NCBI RefSeq assembly: GCF_011386835.1
Contig: NC_088792.1
Coordinates: 219,514,394 to 219,578,393 of the forward strand
DNA from: Chrysemys picta bellii
Taxonomy: Eukaryota > Chordata > Testudines > Emydidae
DNA: 64,000 nucleotides
Reading direction: 5' to 3'
Below the pieces are notes generated by a model. It was given only the letters and a program-made list of their open reading frames with translations, did not search any database and had not been told where the DNA came from. Below are positions 46,551 through 59,163 of the stretch, piece by piece. Positions within the stretch are counted from its first letter, which is position 1; every line of letters begins with the position of its first letter. The position numbers and the translations under genes are program-made.

Positions 46551-48885
46551 CAATTAAACCATAACTGAACAACATCAACTCAAAGCAAGCACCCCAGACC
46601 ACAACAGAATCTCAGCAGAAACACATGTATGCTTCAGACCATGAACTCAGTTGAAATCTGGAATAAATAGATAGGTCTTGCAGTGTTCCTAAAGATCAAT
46701 TTACTTGGTCTCTGTCATACCAATGGGTGAAATGAATTCCAGTGTGATCTTGGAATGCCTATCTTCCACCAACTTTAGCATCAGTTGGTGAAGAGGAAGG
46801 CGGCCAGATTCTCTACTGCATTATGGCCCATTTGCATTGCTCATGCTATCCAAAATTATTGTAATATGGCCCCAGATTCCCAGCAGAGAATTCCTCTGTG
46901 GAAAGGAAACTCCCCGATAACACAAATATTCCACAGGTAGGCCCTATGCTTATGTTTCACCTTCCAGCCCTCCTCCCAGGCTATGCCAGTCATCTACTGG
47001 TGTAGGGTCTATTATGTACCTTATGACAGTGGCACAACTTAGAGTAGCCTAGCTGCTGCTCTAAATTGTGTGAGTCCCTGAAAATTAGGGAGCTATAACT
47101 TGTTTCCTGACATTTCACACACACAAAACTGCTCCAGGGCCAAGCAGAGCTCTAGTGCAGGAGAAAAATCAAGCCTTGTGAGTGCTGTGAACAGTAAAAT
47201 ACTCCTCAATGCTGTGAACTTAATTCACATTTCAATGTGATCAACCCTGAAAATAGGATTTATAATGGAAACAGAAAAGCACTCCTTAATTGTAGATGCA
47301 ATGCTGCAATACATCTGGATACAAAACATTATTTGAGGTCGATGGATGCTGAATTGTAATTTACAGTATCAAGAGGTATTATTTTTTCAAATAGCCAAAA
47401 TATGCATTACCCTAATAAACTGAAGTAATTGTTGATGAATACTAAGATTTTGGAGGCTCGCATATTATTATCTAGGAAAGATATCAACAAACTGTGAAGT
47501 ACAGTTGAGCTCTGGCTCACTGCCTATTTGCTACTGCTTCTATTCTTCAAGAGCAATGAAAATCCTTCCATTGGTGTCAGCTCTTTACTGGCGGTTTTCT
47601 CACCACAACAATGCCTCAAAGCCCTTAGATATGCTGAGTGCATTTTCCTTCTGAATAATAATGCCATCTAAGTAGTCCACTCAGTTTTGCATTTTTATTC
47701 AATATTTCATAAACTTGAAAGGGCTGTGTGTTCCAGAATAAATTATATTAGGCTCATACTACAGGACTCAAAGGATCTCAAATGATTTTATTCTTAAATA
47801 TGTATTCTGTTCAGTGGTAAATCTAACAGGGAAGCTCACTTAAGGGTATATCTGTTAGCAGAATAAATAAGTTAAAAGGAAGTACTGTATATCTGTGTTT
47901 TTAAACCCCAAGCTATCTAGAACAATATAGAAACCCCTTGAACATAATATGGTACCAGTTTAAAGACTAAAATATCTGTCTAGCCAAGTTACTTACATTT
48001 TGTGTATGTATGTACATATAGATTCAAGCAAAGATTAATAATATGATGGAACAGATATTACTGATTTATATTGTTGTTGATGTGCCCAGTGACACTCAAA
48101 ACAAGCATACATACCCTCTGTACACATCACTGATATGCCTATTCAAACTGATAAATCTACTTTAACAGCTATACATCAGTTATTCTACCCTGCCTCCTTC
48201 CCAGAAGTGGAATCCTGGATTGAACTGGTTAGTCATTCAGAAATTGCACTGGGGTTCTCACACCTATGCTAAGAGAGACTTCCAATGCAGGGGAGGACAG
48301 ATCCTTCCCCTGTGAATATTTTCTATTATTCAGGTTAAATGTGCTGTTGTCATAAATATTCCTGCCAATAAACTCTGTCTCTGGAATTTTCACACTGGTA
48401 AACAGAATTCTATTTGTTTTTACTAATGGTAATGGTAGTTGGTTGGTTGATCATACCACAGCACCCCACTAGAAAAATCTGAATTTCAGGTTGATGCTAC
48501 TCTGTCGTCAGAAGTATACATATTCTTCAAGGCTTCGGAGCACTGACATTCTCCCTTTGAAATATTCCCTTTGATTCATTGTATGTAGTTATCAAATTCT
48601 ATAATAACAGTGAAACATTCTTTTTTCATTAATAGAGCAAAGGCACCAAAAACCCCTGTATACCTATCCAGAGGGAAATTTAATAAATTCCTAAGTTTAT
48701 TGTATTTCCACAGAGAGCTTTGGTCTGTTACCTGGATTTCTGACAATAAAATTGTGAGCTCTTAAAAGACATCATATATTTTACTTCAGTATACTAAGGT
48801 TGGAAATTCACAATGACAAAAGAAGCTTATTTTTCTATAAAACATATGAAGAAGGTATAGAACAATAGCTTGATCAGAAGCAGCA
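46548..48885. other. No gene or repeat recognised
   Basis: About 2.3 kb of apparently single-copy AT-rich DNA without long frames. Confidence 0.5.
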
Positions 48886-48889
48886 TCAG

Positions 48890-49265
48890 CAGCAAAGTTG
48901 GGAGACATTTTTTTGACAGAATTTTTCTTCCACTGAAAAATGCATTTGCAGGTTGACTGAAATCTTTTGCAAATTTGTGATGAATTTGCCAAATTCTTTC
49001 AGTTAGAACAAAAATTCCCCCAAAATTGAAACTTTTTTTTCAAGGTTTTCAAAATGAAATGTTTTGATTTTTTGATTAAAAATGACATTTTATTTTGAAT
49101 TTTACTTCAGTTTTTGTTTGTTTGCTTAAAAGTAAAAAAAATTCAAACACAACAAAATGTTTCATTTTGGGTCTAAACAAAATGATTTTTTAGTTTACCA
49201 AAATATGTAATTTTTTTTTTTATTTTGGGTCAACCTGAAATGATTTATTGTTTTTCAGGTATCAG
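48890..49265. repeat. AT-rich low-complexity repeat
   Basis: Dense TTTTGAAAT/ATTTCAAAA words, similar to 41381-41620. Confidence 0.5.
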
Positions 49266-50765
49266 AAAATTTGGCTTGGCAACAGTGGCTGAGAGAGGTT
49301 TATTTTTAAAGTAGTTGCTTCATTATAAAGGCTAGTTAAAATACACCACCTTTCCTTCTTGTAAATTTAATTTTGTAATATTCATCAAGTTCCATTTTTG
49401 GGGGAGAGGGGATGGGTGTAGATAAGAGACACTTCAAAAGACAGAAAGCAGTATATAACCACATTCTTTCTTTAAGCTTAAATGAAATAGGCCCCAATCC
49501 TGCAAAGAATTACTTCTGAGACTGTAAGTCAGTACACTTATATTGTACTTATCAGCAGTCACCTCACAGAAAACAAAAAGCTAACATTGCCACAGATAAT
49601 CCAGGGTCCCACAGAGTCAGTGGATTATGGTGTGTGTGTGTTGGGGGGAGGGGTCTCATATGCAAATGCTCTCCATGGAGTATGTGAATTTACATTGGAA
49701 AGAATGTGGAATTTCAGGACCATTGGCTTCTGTCATAGCACACCTAGAGAAGATTTTTTGGAAAAAGTACAAATCCAAATGAAAGAAATTACTTATCTGT
49801 TAATTCTACTCTCATCAAAAACTTTAAGAGAATGTTTAGAAAAAATCCTAAATAATCAATGTTTGGCTTTTCCCCCTAAAATCCACAGTGAATCAGTGAC
49901 TCACTCTCTATTATCCTGGCTTTCAAGATAATGGAAATTAACTATTCCCTCTACCCATCAACTCATAAATAGGATTTGGGATATTAACTGCATCTCTGCA
50001 GTGTTGAATAGGTGGAATGTTTAGAAATCTTGAATATAATTTAAATAAAGGGATGATGGCTCTGATAAAACCAACAATAAAGCCATTATAAATATTCTTC
50101 CCCAGAGGAACTTGATAAATTATTTTTAAAGGTATTTAAACTGGATGATTTTCTCAAAGGGTGAAAATATATTTATATGCATTATATTGGGTTATGTTGC
50201 TTAGTTAAATGTTATTTGATTTGTTAATCAGCTAAGATTTGACTTGTGTATAGAAAGATTTACAATGTACCACTCAGGATAGACCTGAATTTAAAAGGAC
50301 CTGCAGACTATACTGGACCACAGATTGAATATAAGTCAACAATGCATTCTCAGAAAGCATTTATAAGCAGTTTTGGGTTTCCTACTGTTCCCTTTCAGTT
50401 TCCCATTGTCCCCGCAGGTGCTCTGAAAATTTCCCTTTCCAATCTGTCTGTATCAAGATATATTGGAGATCTGACCTAAATTTCACATCTGTCGGTTTCC
50501 AGCTTTCAGTAAAGAACCAACTGTCTGCTAAGGTATAGTTGTGGGGCTCATGTCTTTTATGAGGCAGAGCTGAACTAGAGAGTGGATGCACTACTCAAGC
50601 AGTGGTGCTAGGAGGCATTATGTCTATGTGATGAGATGGACCTCAGTTAATAACTAGAGCTGGACAAATACTCCACCAAAGCATTAGCAAATGTTCATGG
50701 AATTAATTTGTGTTTTTTATTTAATTTATACTCATCCTGTGAGCACATTTTGTTTGGAGAAAGAA
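49266..50765. other. No gene recognised
   Basis: The longest frame (49587-49931 plus) starts at TTG and has no domain. Otherwise AT-rich single-copy DNA. Confidence 0.45.
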
Positions 50766-50770
50766 AAGGT

Positions 50771-50915
50771 GTCATGGAGTTTAAGGCCAGAAGGGACTAC
50801 TAGATCATCTAGTCTGGCCTTCTGTATGTCACAGGCCACAACCACCAACCAGTACCCACACATTAAACCCAACAATCGAAATGAGGCCAAAGTATTACAA
50901 CCCACAGGAATCATG
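50771..50915 (-). mobile_element. CR1 3'-end fragment
   Basis: GTCATGGAGTTTAAGGCCAG, ATCATCTAGTCTGGCC and CACAGGCCACAACCACC are the complement of a CR1 3' untranslated region, in a different CR1 subfamily from the TTCTTATG-tailed copies. Confidence 0.8.
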
Positions 50916-51737
50916 AATAACCTGGTGAGTTTGTAGTTGCAGGGGTATTCATGCCAGAAATGTTAGCACAGCCATCTTCAGAGCTCATTGTGTGCCTCTG
51001 AGTCAGTCAGAGCAGAAATACCATATAACTCAGATGACAAATTATGTAAAGGAGAGGAAATAGGCACTGTGAATTGAATGAGTAATCCAGAAGGGAAAAT
51101 ACATGCACATAAACTATCAACCAAATAAACAATACCATAATTGAATCCTGTTTGTAGGTAATCCATTAATAGGTAAAGGGGCTACATTTATTGAATACAT
51201 TGTTCACTGAAAATATTCTCCTTGTTACTGTAGTAGTATTTCTTTTTAAAGTCAAGATACACCATTGTGATTTGCCAAGAGACAAAATATGTGAAGCTGA
51301 AAGTCAAACTTTATGTTTGAATTGAGGGAAAAATTGATAGATGCAGCAACTGCAATAATACATGAGGGGGCAGATGTGCTCAAAAGATCACCTCAGTAAG
51401 GATTAATCAAGGGCTCTAGCTGAATAAGAGTAACAATGTATTCTTCATGTGCAGATGGCAAACTATCCAGACTCCTATAACATGTAGATCTGTTGAGTGC
51501 GTATCTAATGGATAAATAACTATCTGCAGATGGGACACCCTATGTATGATAATAGCTTACAGGGCTTTCCACTCCCCAGGCATGTGCATTTTTTAGCTCT
51601 AAACAATCGTTTATTATTTCATGAAGGCTGGAGAACTACTTCATGACTTTGACACTAATAAAAAAGCATCTCGAGGCTGAAGGGGCTGTTCTCTATCAGG
51701 AACAATATAACCATCCAGAAAGATCACTTTCTTCATT
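50916..51737. other. No gene recognised
   Basis: AT-rich single-copy DNA. Confidence 0.5.
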
Positions 51738-51932
51738 TACACCTCTACCCCGTACACCTCTACGCTGTCCTCGGGAGCCAAAAAATCTTACCGTGTTATA
51801 GGTGAAACTGCGTTATATCGAACTTGCTTTGATCTGCCAGAGTGCACAGCCCCGTCCCCCCAGAGCGCTGCTTTACCGCGTATATCCGAATTCATGTTAT
51901 ATCGGGTCGCATTATCTCGGGATACAGGTGTA
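51738..51932. mobile_element. Tc1/mariner-like MITE, 195 bp
   Basis: Starts TACACCTCTACCCC and ends GGATACAGGTGTA. Interior words GCGTTATATCGAACTTGC and GTTATATCGGGTCGCATTAT are typical of a turtle family whose consensus termini I recall as longer inverted repeats. A TA at each end fits the mariner TSD. Confidence 0.75.
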
Positions 51933-52464
51933 CTCTTCTTGAAAATGTAGAACAAATATTTGAGCTGTTATGAGTATAGTGGGCCTATGGTAATTTGGGC
52001 ACTGCTGACCATGGCAGAGTTACCCTATTAGACCATAAACCCTTTAGAGCAGGGATTTTGTTTTTCCTTCAGCAGGTTTTACCCATGGGTATATGCCATG
52101 TATGTAATTGAATATCATAAGGGTATAAGAAGCTACATATCTTGATTTAATGCTCTGGGGTGGTTCTTTTCTGGTCCTGGCAATCAATGAAAACATCATC
52201 TGTGCTACTTTGGATTAGAAATAAAATGCCTTCTTTACTTTAATCTTTAAAATTTTGTGTGTGAGGTCAATGAGTGTGAAAGGTGCCAGACTGACAGTCT
52301 TAGAAACTGAAATCCTGTATCCATGGAACAGCATAGGCAGTATCTGCACAGGCTTTAACATGGATACTCTGCTAATTTGCCTCATCGCTCATGTGTGAGA
52401 ATAAAGTTGCGGCACCAGTCACATTAATTCCTTGGCCTCTCAGTTGCCAGCTGTATTTTAGTTT
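51933..52464. other. No gene recognised
   Basis: Single-copy DNA between two transposons. Confidence 0.5.
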
Positions 52465-52471
52465 CTCCTTG

Positions 52472-52892
52472 CAGGGCCGGCTCTGGCTTTTTTGCCACCC
52501 TAGGCAAAAAAGCCACCCCCCCCCACCCCCACCCCCACACACACACACCCAGCGCGGCAGGGGAGGGCACCGAGCCCGGCCGCGGGCCCGCAATCCCCGA
52601 CTGGCCGGAGTGCCGGGAGGAGGGCGGCGAGCCCGGCTGGGGCTCTCCGCTCTCCCCAGCGGCCAGAGCGCTGGGGGGGAGGGCGGCGAGCCCGCCGTGG
52701 CTCTCCGCTCTCCCCCACCGGCCAGAGTGCCGGGGGAAGGGTGGCGAGCCCAGCCGCGGCTCTCCACTCTCCCCGACCGGCCGGAGCGCCGGGGGGAGGG
52801 CGGCGAGCCCGGCCGGGGCCCCAACGCGCCGCCCCCCTCCAGGTGCCACCCCAAGCACATGCTTGGTGGGCTGGTGCCTGGAGCTGGCCCTG
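52472..52892. mobile_element. GC-rich non-autonomous DNA element with internal tandem repeat
   Basis: Ends CAGGGCCGGCTC and GAGCTGGCCCTG. Perfect 7-bp direct repeats CTCCTTG flank it (52465-52471, 52893-52899). It has the same terminal family as 10060-10305 and 13300-13623. The interior is a GC-rich tandem array (next entry). Long frames on both strands come from the absence of AT-rich stop codons. Confidence 0.85.
52603..52820. repeat. GC-rich tandem repeat, about 60-bp unit, roughly 4 copies
   Basis: Each unit contains GGCGAGCCCG followed by GGCTCTCCGCTCTCCCC and CCGGCCGGAG-like sequence, with small variations. It lies within the transposon at 52472-52892. Confidence 0.85.
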
Positions 52893-52899
52893 CTCCTTG

Positions 52900-53352
52900 T
52901 ATTGCTGTTTGCGTTTCTGACAGTGTAACTAACTGTTCAATATACGTTACAAGTCCCCCACCATGTCTGATCTCAAAGGATACATGTCTGTTAAAGCTCC
53001 CAGCTATAAGGACTTATTCCTTGTGCTCAAACTGTAGAGGTTTATCATTTAACTCTGGAAGTCTGGTTCAGTCCCTGTGCATGACTAAGATGATAGTCAC
53101 TACAATAGCACTGCTGCAAAGTGTAAAGGATTATTCCTGATTATTTAAAAAACAAAATATCTGACTTATGCTGTATATAAATTCCGTCATCACTCAGATC
53201 TTGGTATACAATCCCCTGGTAGAGCCCTTTCACAGGGATGATTTCCCCATGGCTGCTCCCCTCTTCCATTCTTATCCTTGTGCTTAGAAGAGATGGGCTT
53301 CTACCTCTTTTCCCTCTGCTATCTTCGGGAGATGCTAGCCCCTACTCAGTTT
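52900..53352. other. No gene recognised
   Basis: Single-copy DNA between two transposons. Confidence 0.5.
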
Positions 53353-53360
53353 GTCTAAAT

Positions 53361-54108
53361 CAGGGGTGGGCAAACTTTTGGGCCCAAGAGCCACATCTGG
53401 GAATAGAAATTGTATGGCAGGCCATGAATACTCACAAAATTGGGGCTGGGGTGTCGGAGGCAGTGAGGGCTCTGGCTGGGGGTGTGGGCTCTGAGGTGGG
53501 GCTAGGGATGAGGAGTTTGGGGTGTAGGACGGTGCTCCAGACTGGAACCGAGGAGTTTGGAGGGTGGGAGGGGGATCAGGGCTGGAGCAGGGGTTTGGGG
53601 CATGGGGGTAGGCTCAGGGGTGCAGGCTCTGGGCAGCACTTACTTCAAACGGCTCCCGGAAGCAGTGGCATGTCCCTTCTCTGGCTCCTATGCAGAGGCA
53701 CAGCCAGGTGGCTCTGCACGCTGCTCCGTCTGCAGGCACCATCCCTGTAGCTCCCATTGGCGGCAGTTTATGGCCAATGGGAGCTGCGGGGGCAGAGCTT
53801 GGGGCAGGGGCAGCATGCAGAGTGGAGTCCTCTGGCTGCCCCTACGCGTAGGAACTGGAGGGGGGCAATGCCGTTGCTTCTGGGAGCTGCATGGAGTGGC
53901 CCCCGACCCTGCTCCCCGGTGGAGTGCCGGAGGGGGGTCATGCCGCTGCTTCCTGGAGCTGCGTGGAGCAGCACCCAACCCTGCTTCCCGGCTGGAGCGC
54001 CAGAGCGGGGCAAGCCCCAGACCCTGCTCCCCAGCGGGAGCTCAAGGGCCAGATTAAAATGGCTGGCAGGCCGGATCCGGCCCACGGGCCATAGTTTGCC
54101 CACCCCTG
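53361..54108. mobile_element. hAT non-autonomous element, 748 bp
   Basis: Termini CAGGGGTGGGCAAACTTTTG and the complement of AGTTTGCCCACCCCTG. TSD GTCTAAAT (53353-53360) versus GTCTAGAT (54109-54116), one mismatch. The interior is GC-rich and includes CTCCCATTGGCGGCAGTT with its near-complement, so it can fold. No transposase is present; the open frames on both strands are compositional. Confidence 0.9.
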
Positions 54109-54479
54109 GTCTAGATTCATATTTGGCCTCCCTCACCATTGTATGTAAGTTCCTGCCATGTTTTAAAAAGGAATAACAGAACACTTCTCTCTCTTTCCCA
54201 CTTGTAGGACTAAATGTAATAGTTAGGAGAGGGTTGTTTGTGTGCCTCAGAGAGATTGAAATCTCTGCAACTCAAGCCTTTGTCTAGACTGGTAGGAAAA
54301 AAGAGTAGTGGCTTCTTTAAAGATAGCCCTTCCTTTGGGGATTGGGAGGAGGCTGGCCAGGAAGTGGGGGGAAGGGATCACTTGAGCTGGTGGGCCTGTC
54401 AGTAGGGCTTAGGTAAATGTGCATGTTTGAGGGGAGGGTATACAAATCCTGTCCATCCCTGCAGCCCCCTCTCATTCCT

Positions 54480-54620
54480 GGATTAGCAGCTCTCACTACC
54501 CCACCCCTGGGATTAGCATATGACTATGTTTTTAGTTTGCTGTGGGGGATTAGGAAGGAATTTTTCCCTCACTGCCAGCCTGGTTCGAGTACATGGGTTT
54601 TTTTAACTTTCTCCACAGCA
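54480..54620 (+). mobile_element. Possible CR1 3' untranslated fragment
   Basis: TTAGGAAGGAATTTTTCCCT resembles TTGGGAAGGAATTTTCC in the CR1 3' region at 20625-20645. Limits are uncertain. Confidence 0.4.
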
Positions 54621-55269
54621 GTTCACAGACCCATCAGGATAGTCCAGTAGGTTAGAATCCAGTTGTCACAATTTAGCAGGTGGCAGGAGTCCAGTTCAGG
54701 TACTCATTCCTGGTTCTCTGATAAACTGGAATTGGAAGTAGACATAAGGGAAGACATCCCCTAAAGAAGTTGGGGAACAGGGTTTGTGCTCCTAACATCT
54801 GGTACAGTGAGGAGACAACCTCCTTTCCTCAGCTCTTAATGCTCATATGTGAGGAAGATGGTGGGGTCCCGGTGAGGGGCTGGAGACCAGCTGTTGAGGG
54901 GTGAGGGACTGATGGCAGCCCTCCACCAGCTAAAACAATTAAGGATGTAATCATGACCTGTCCTGTATAATTTATTGGAGAATAGTTCCCAGATGAGTTA
55001 AAGTTTAATCTTGTCTTTCTTCTCCAGGATACTATGGGTGTATCTGTCTGAAGATCTTATTAAGGGAAAACTTAGTCAAAGAGATGAGTTTTGCTTTATT
55101 TATGAACACACTCAAGGCATGTCTATACTTCAAGCTGGGAGTGCACTAAAGTTAGAATGTAGGCATGTTGCAAGCGGCAGGAAGTGCTAGCTGCCACAAA
55201 TGTGTGCTTTTCAGAGACAGTAGATACGTACTTGGGGTGGTAACTGCTCACACCATAATGGCTACAACC
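54621..55269. other. No gene recognised
   Basis: Single-copy DNA; no defined repeat. Confidence 0.5.
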
Positions 55270-56484
55270 TAATTTCCTTCTTTGAAAGTGTTATTGGCCT
55301 AGTGCACAGAAGGGAAGAGGTAGACATGATATATCTTGATTTTAGAAAGGCTTTTGACAGTCCCACATGACATTCTCACAAGCAAACTAGGGAAATGTGA
55401 TCTAGATGAAATTACTATGAAGTGGGTGCAAAACTGATTGAAAGACTGTACTCAAAGAGTAGGTATCAATGGTTCACGGTTAAACTGGAAGGATGTATCT
55501 AGTGGGGTTTCCACAGTAGTCAGTCCTGGGTCTGGTACTGTTCAATATTTTCATTAATGACTTGGATAATGGTGTGGAGTAAATACTTCTAAAATTTGTG
55601 GATGACACCAAGGTGGGAGGGATTGCAAACATTTTGGAGGACAGGATTAAAATTCAAAATGACATTAGCAAATTAGAGAATTGGTCTGACATCAACAAAA
55701 TGAGATTTAATGAAGATAAATGCGAAGTACTACACTTAGGAAGGAAAATCAAATGCACAAATACAAAATGGGGAATAAGTGGCTCAGTAGAAGTAATGCT
55801 GAAAAGGATCTGGGGGTTATAGTGGATCACATATTGAACATGAGCCAACAATGTGATGCAGTTCCAAAGGAGGCTAATTTAATGTTGGGGTTTATTACAG
55901 GACTATTGTATGTAAGACACAGGAGGCAATGGTCCCACTCTACTCAGTCCTGATGGGTTCTCAGCTGGAGTATAGTGTCCAGTTCTGGGTCCCACACTTT
56001 AGAAAAGATGGACAAATTGGAGAGAGTCCAAAGGAGAGCAACATACATGATAAAAGGTTTTAGAAGACCTGACCTATGAGGAAAGTTTAAAAAAACTGGG
56101 CATATTTAGTCTTGAGAAAAGAAGAGTAAGGGGGGAACCTAATAAAAGTTTTCAAATATGTTAAAGACTATTACAAAGAGAATGTTGATCAATTGGTCTC
56201 CATATCCACTGAAGGTAGGGCAAGAAGTAATGGGCTTAATCTACAGCAAGGGAGATTTAGGTTAGATATTAGGGGAGAAACTTTCCAACTGTAAGAGTCA
56301 TTAAACACTGGAATAGTCTTCCAAGGAATACTGTGGAGTCCACATCACTGAGGTTTTTAAGAGCAGGATGGACAAACACCAGTCAAGGATGGTCCAGGTT
56401 TATTTGGTCCTGCCCCAGCATCCGTGGCTGGACTTGATGATTTCTCAACATCCTTTCCAGCCCTACATTCCTATGATTCTATAA
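55270..56484 (+). pseudogene. CR1 retrotransposon, 5'-truncated, decayed reverse transcriptase
   Basis: Plus-strand frames show MIYLDFRKAFDSP (about 55328-55366), TVQYFHLMTWI-like remains, then FVDDTKVGG (catalytic box, 55594-55620; V replaces the usual A), KLENWSDINKMRFNEDKCEV, and further on VQRRA-like and NSLPRNTV-like remnants out of frame. Several stops and frameshifts are present. The 3' tail CCTATGATTCTATAA ends at 56484. Confidence 0.88.
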
Positions 56485-58313
56485 ATTTAGTGCGTTAGAG
56501 CAATGAGAGCTACAGCGGGTATATCTCGAGCTGGGAATCACACCCGTAGCTCAAAGAATAGAAATACCATCAGTCTAATGGTCATTCTCATCTCTTTTGG
56601 GAATGAGTTCCTTACTCCAGACCTTGTGTTGTGAAGTGTTTTGGCCAGCAGACTGGCTGCTGTATCACCATCCAGGGGGAATTATCTTCGGGGAGGCTGA
56701 AGGCCTATCCACCTCAGCCCCCTGTTCTACAGTGGAGCTGGCAAATGCCTACTTCAGGTCCCTCTGTGACAGGCACTTTAAACTGCCTCAGACTATAATC
56801 CCCCAGAGAACACTGCACTAATGGAAAATCTAGCCTAGCCTAAGGGGAAAATATTTGAAACATATCTGAACAATTACTGGTGAGGTAAGACAGTTTACAA
56901 CTTTCCTTGGAACAGGAGATGGAAGAGATGTCTACAATAATAATCTAGCTGAGAGAATGTAAACCAACAAGATGATATAAAGGTAGTAGCTCTGGCTCTA
57001 AATTTGAAGAGCACTGCTCCAAACTGTTGATAAAAAGTATTTTGCTGTGGAAAAACATTGAGAGCTGCTAAAAAGTCCAATACACTCCTGCAGTGTTCTG
57101 ATAATCTAAATCCTGCCTGGGAATGAGTTGCCTAGAGGGTGATATTTATACAACACCTTTTGCTCACCCTATTGAATATAAACATTAAAGGCAATATGCT
57201 TTGTGTAGGGAAGAACTATTGAATTCCAAAAGGAGGCAGGATGTGAAAAACTCGAGGACCATTATTGTTTCATTCTCAGATGCACCAGACTGTGAATGAC
57301 TTACTGGCAGGGCCTAACGGCAAAAAAAATTAATCTATGAGAGAGCAAAAGAGTTTTTTCCCCTTGTTCTTAATCCTGCAACACAGACCTAAAGAAATGA
57401 TTTTAAAGAAGCTAAGCAAAATTTCACTGTAGAAAGCACAGAGACAGTGCCATTATTCCCTGCTAACTATAACCTTCCAGTTGTTTGGAACAACAGTCCT
57501 TTCCTCAAAAATCCTGAACCCTCTCTTGAGTGGAATCCAGGTGGAAAACACAAAGTGAGCATTGGCTGGTGGGGGCACCTCAAATGGGGTGGATGACATT
57601 TCTTAGAGACTGAGCTCTTTTGATATTTTCATGTTTCAAAATGCTTCTGAGAGCAGTTTATATTCAACAATTATAGTCAACACTTTAAAATTTGCTTGGT
57701 TTAAAAGTTTGGTAGAAAATGAATGTAGCTGCAGGAGCAAAAGCAGCATGAAGATGAATAAAACTGGTATGTTGCCATCTTAAAATTATGCTTGATTAAC
57801 TAATTTCTGTAAAGTGCTTTGGGAATGGAAAATACTGTGTAAGTGCCCAGCATTACTGTGATGAAGATTGCTGACTCTTTGATTGATCTGCTTAGAAGGA
57901 AGAAAAATTATTGAGATTCAGGAGATTATGATGATGTTCCAAAGCAGGACACAACATCTGATGATTTCTCACTCTCCTAATAACACACACATGCATTTAT
58001 AGAAAGAGTTGATTGATTTGTTCATTTCAAATCAACCTGTGTTGCTCTGGACATAAAATATGACTGTTGATCTGAAAGATCAAAGCTAACGTTGATGCTA
58101 TATAAGTGTTACATAATAAGAATGGGAAGGATAATTTAATGTGCAAGCATTTATATACTGTGACACAAGATCCCCTGATGCCCCAGTGAGGATAACAGGT
58201 GTTTGTTTGTTGTTGTTGGGTTTTTTTAGCAGCACTCCTCTGAATGCATCCAATCTGAGGGGAATTCTCCTGTGCTATATTAAAGCACTCTTTAAGTGCA
58301 GACCAAAGGGGAT
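56485..58313. other. No gene recognised
   Basis: Single-copy AT-rich DNA. Confidence 0.5.
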
Positions 58314-58970
58314 TGTGATGGGATGGACTAGGCCCAGAGGTTCCCTGCTGGGGTTCTCAGGGTCCTGCCACAACCATCCCAGGAAAAAGGAGCAGAGAAG
58401 CTAAGTCTTCCAAATGTCCTAGAGAGACTGTGCAAGAAAGCAGCCAATCAAGAGGAGGCTGCAAGGGGCTAACCAATCAGAGAGTTGCAGGCTAATATAA
58501 AAGGAGCTGCAGTGTAGACCACAGTTCCTTGTTGGGGGCCAGAGGAGTGCAGATGGTGCTTTTGGCTGGCCAAAGGGAACTGAAGCACCATTGACAGCTT
58601 AGTGGTGGCAGGGACCTGGGGAGCGAGGACCACGGGTGGCTAGCTTCTGGGCCTGAACTTAAAAGAGCCCTGAAGTAAGAGTGAAGATTTTATGAAGGCT
58701 GGGGATGTGGGAAAGTGGCCATGGGAACTGAAAGCAGTTTTGTTAAAGGGACATGGTGGTGCGTGACTGCTATTCTGAGTATCCCTGGGCTGGGACTCAG
58801 AGTAGTGGGCAATAGTGGGGATCTGAACTGCTTAGTGGCCCAGCTGGGGCCAGAAGGGCTCAGAGAGGGCAAAACCATTGCCTCTAGGAGGTATGGCTGG
58901 ATACCAGGTCTGGAACCGTTTAAAGACTGTAGATGTACTTGACCAGAAGGGAGCACTTGCAAGAGGTGGG
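58314..58970 (+). mobile_element. LTR-like unit with strong promoter features
   Basis: Starts TGTGATGGGATGGACTAGGC. Two CCAAT boxes (58442-58450 and 58471-58480) precede TATAAAAGG at 58496-58504, a classic retroviral U3 promoter. I could not place the 3' end or a TSD. A related start word occurs at 59164. Confidence 0.5.
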
Positions 58971-59163
58971 CACCATGCTTTTTATACGGATGTAGGAGGG
59001 ACCTTTCCATCTCTTTTATCTGCGTAAAGGTCATTTAAACAGTCTGATTTTTAGAAGCAACAAGTGCACACAATAGCCACTGAAGCTAATACAATCTGCA
59101 AGTACTCTGCACCTCTGAAAATCAGGCCACATGCTTTATTTATTGTAACTTTAAAAATGTGAC

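Noticed and set aside
49587..49931. 114-codon plus-strand frame
   Set aside because: Starts at TTG, includes a low-complexity GT/G-rich stretch and has no recognisable motif.
52391..53140. 249-codon plus-strand frame and overlapping minus-strand frames
   Set aside because: They lie in the GC-rich transposon with a 60-bp tandem array. The open frames exist on both strands because AT-rich stop codons are scarce, and no domain is present.
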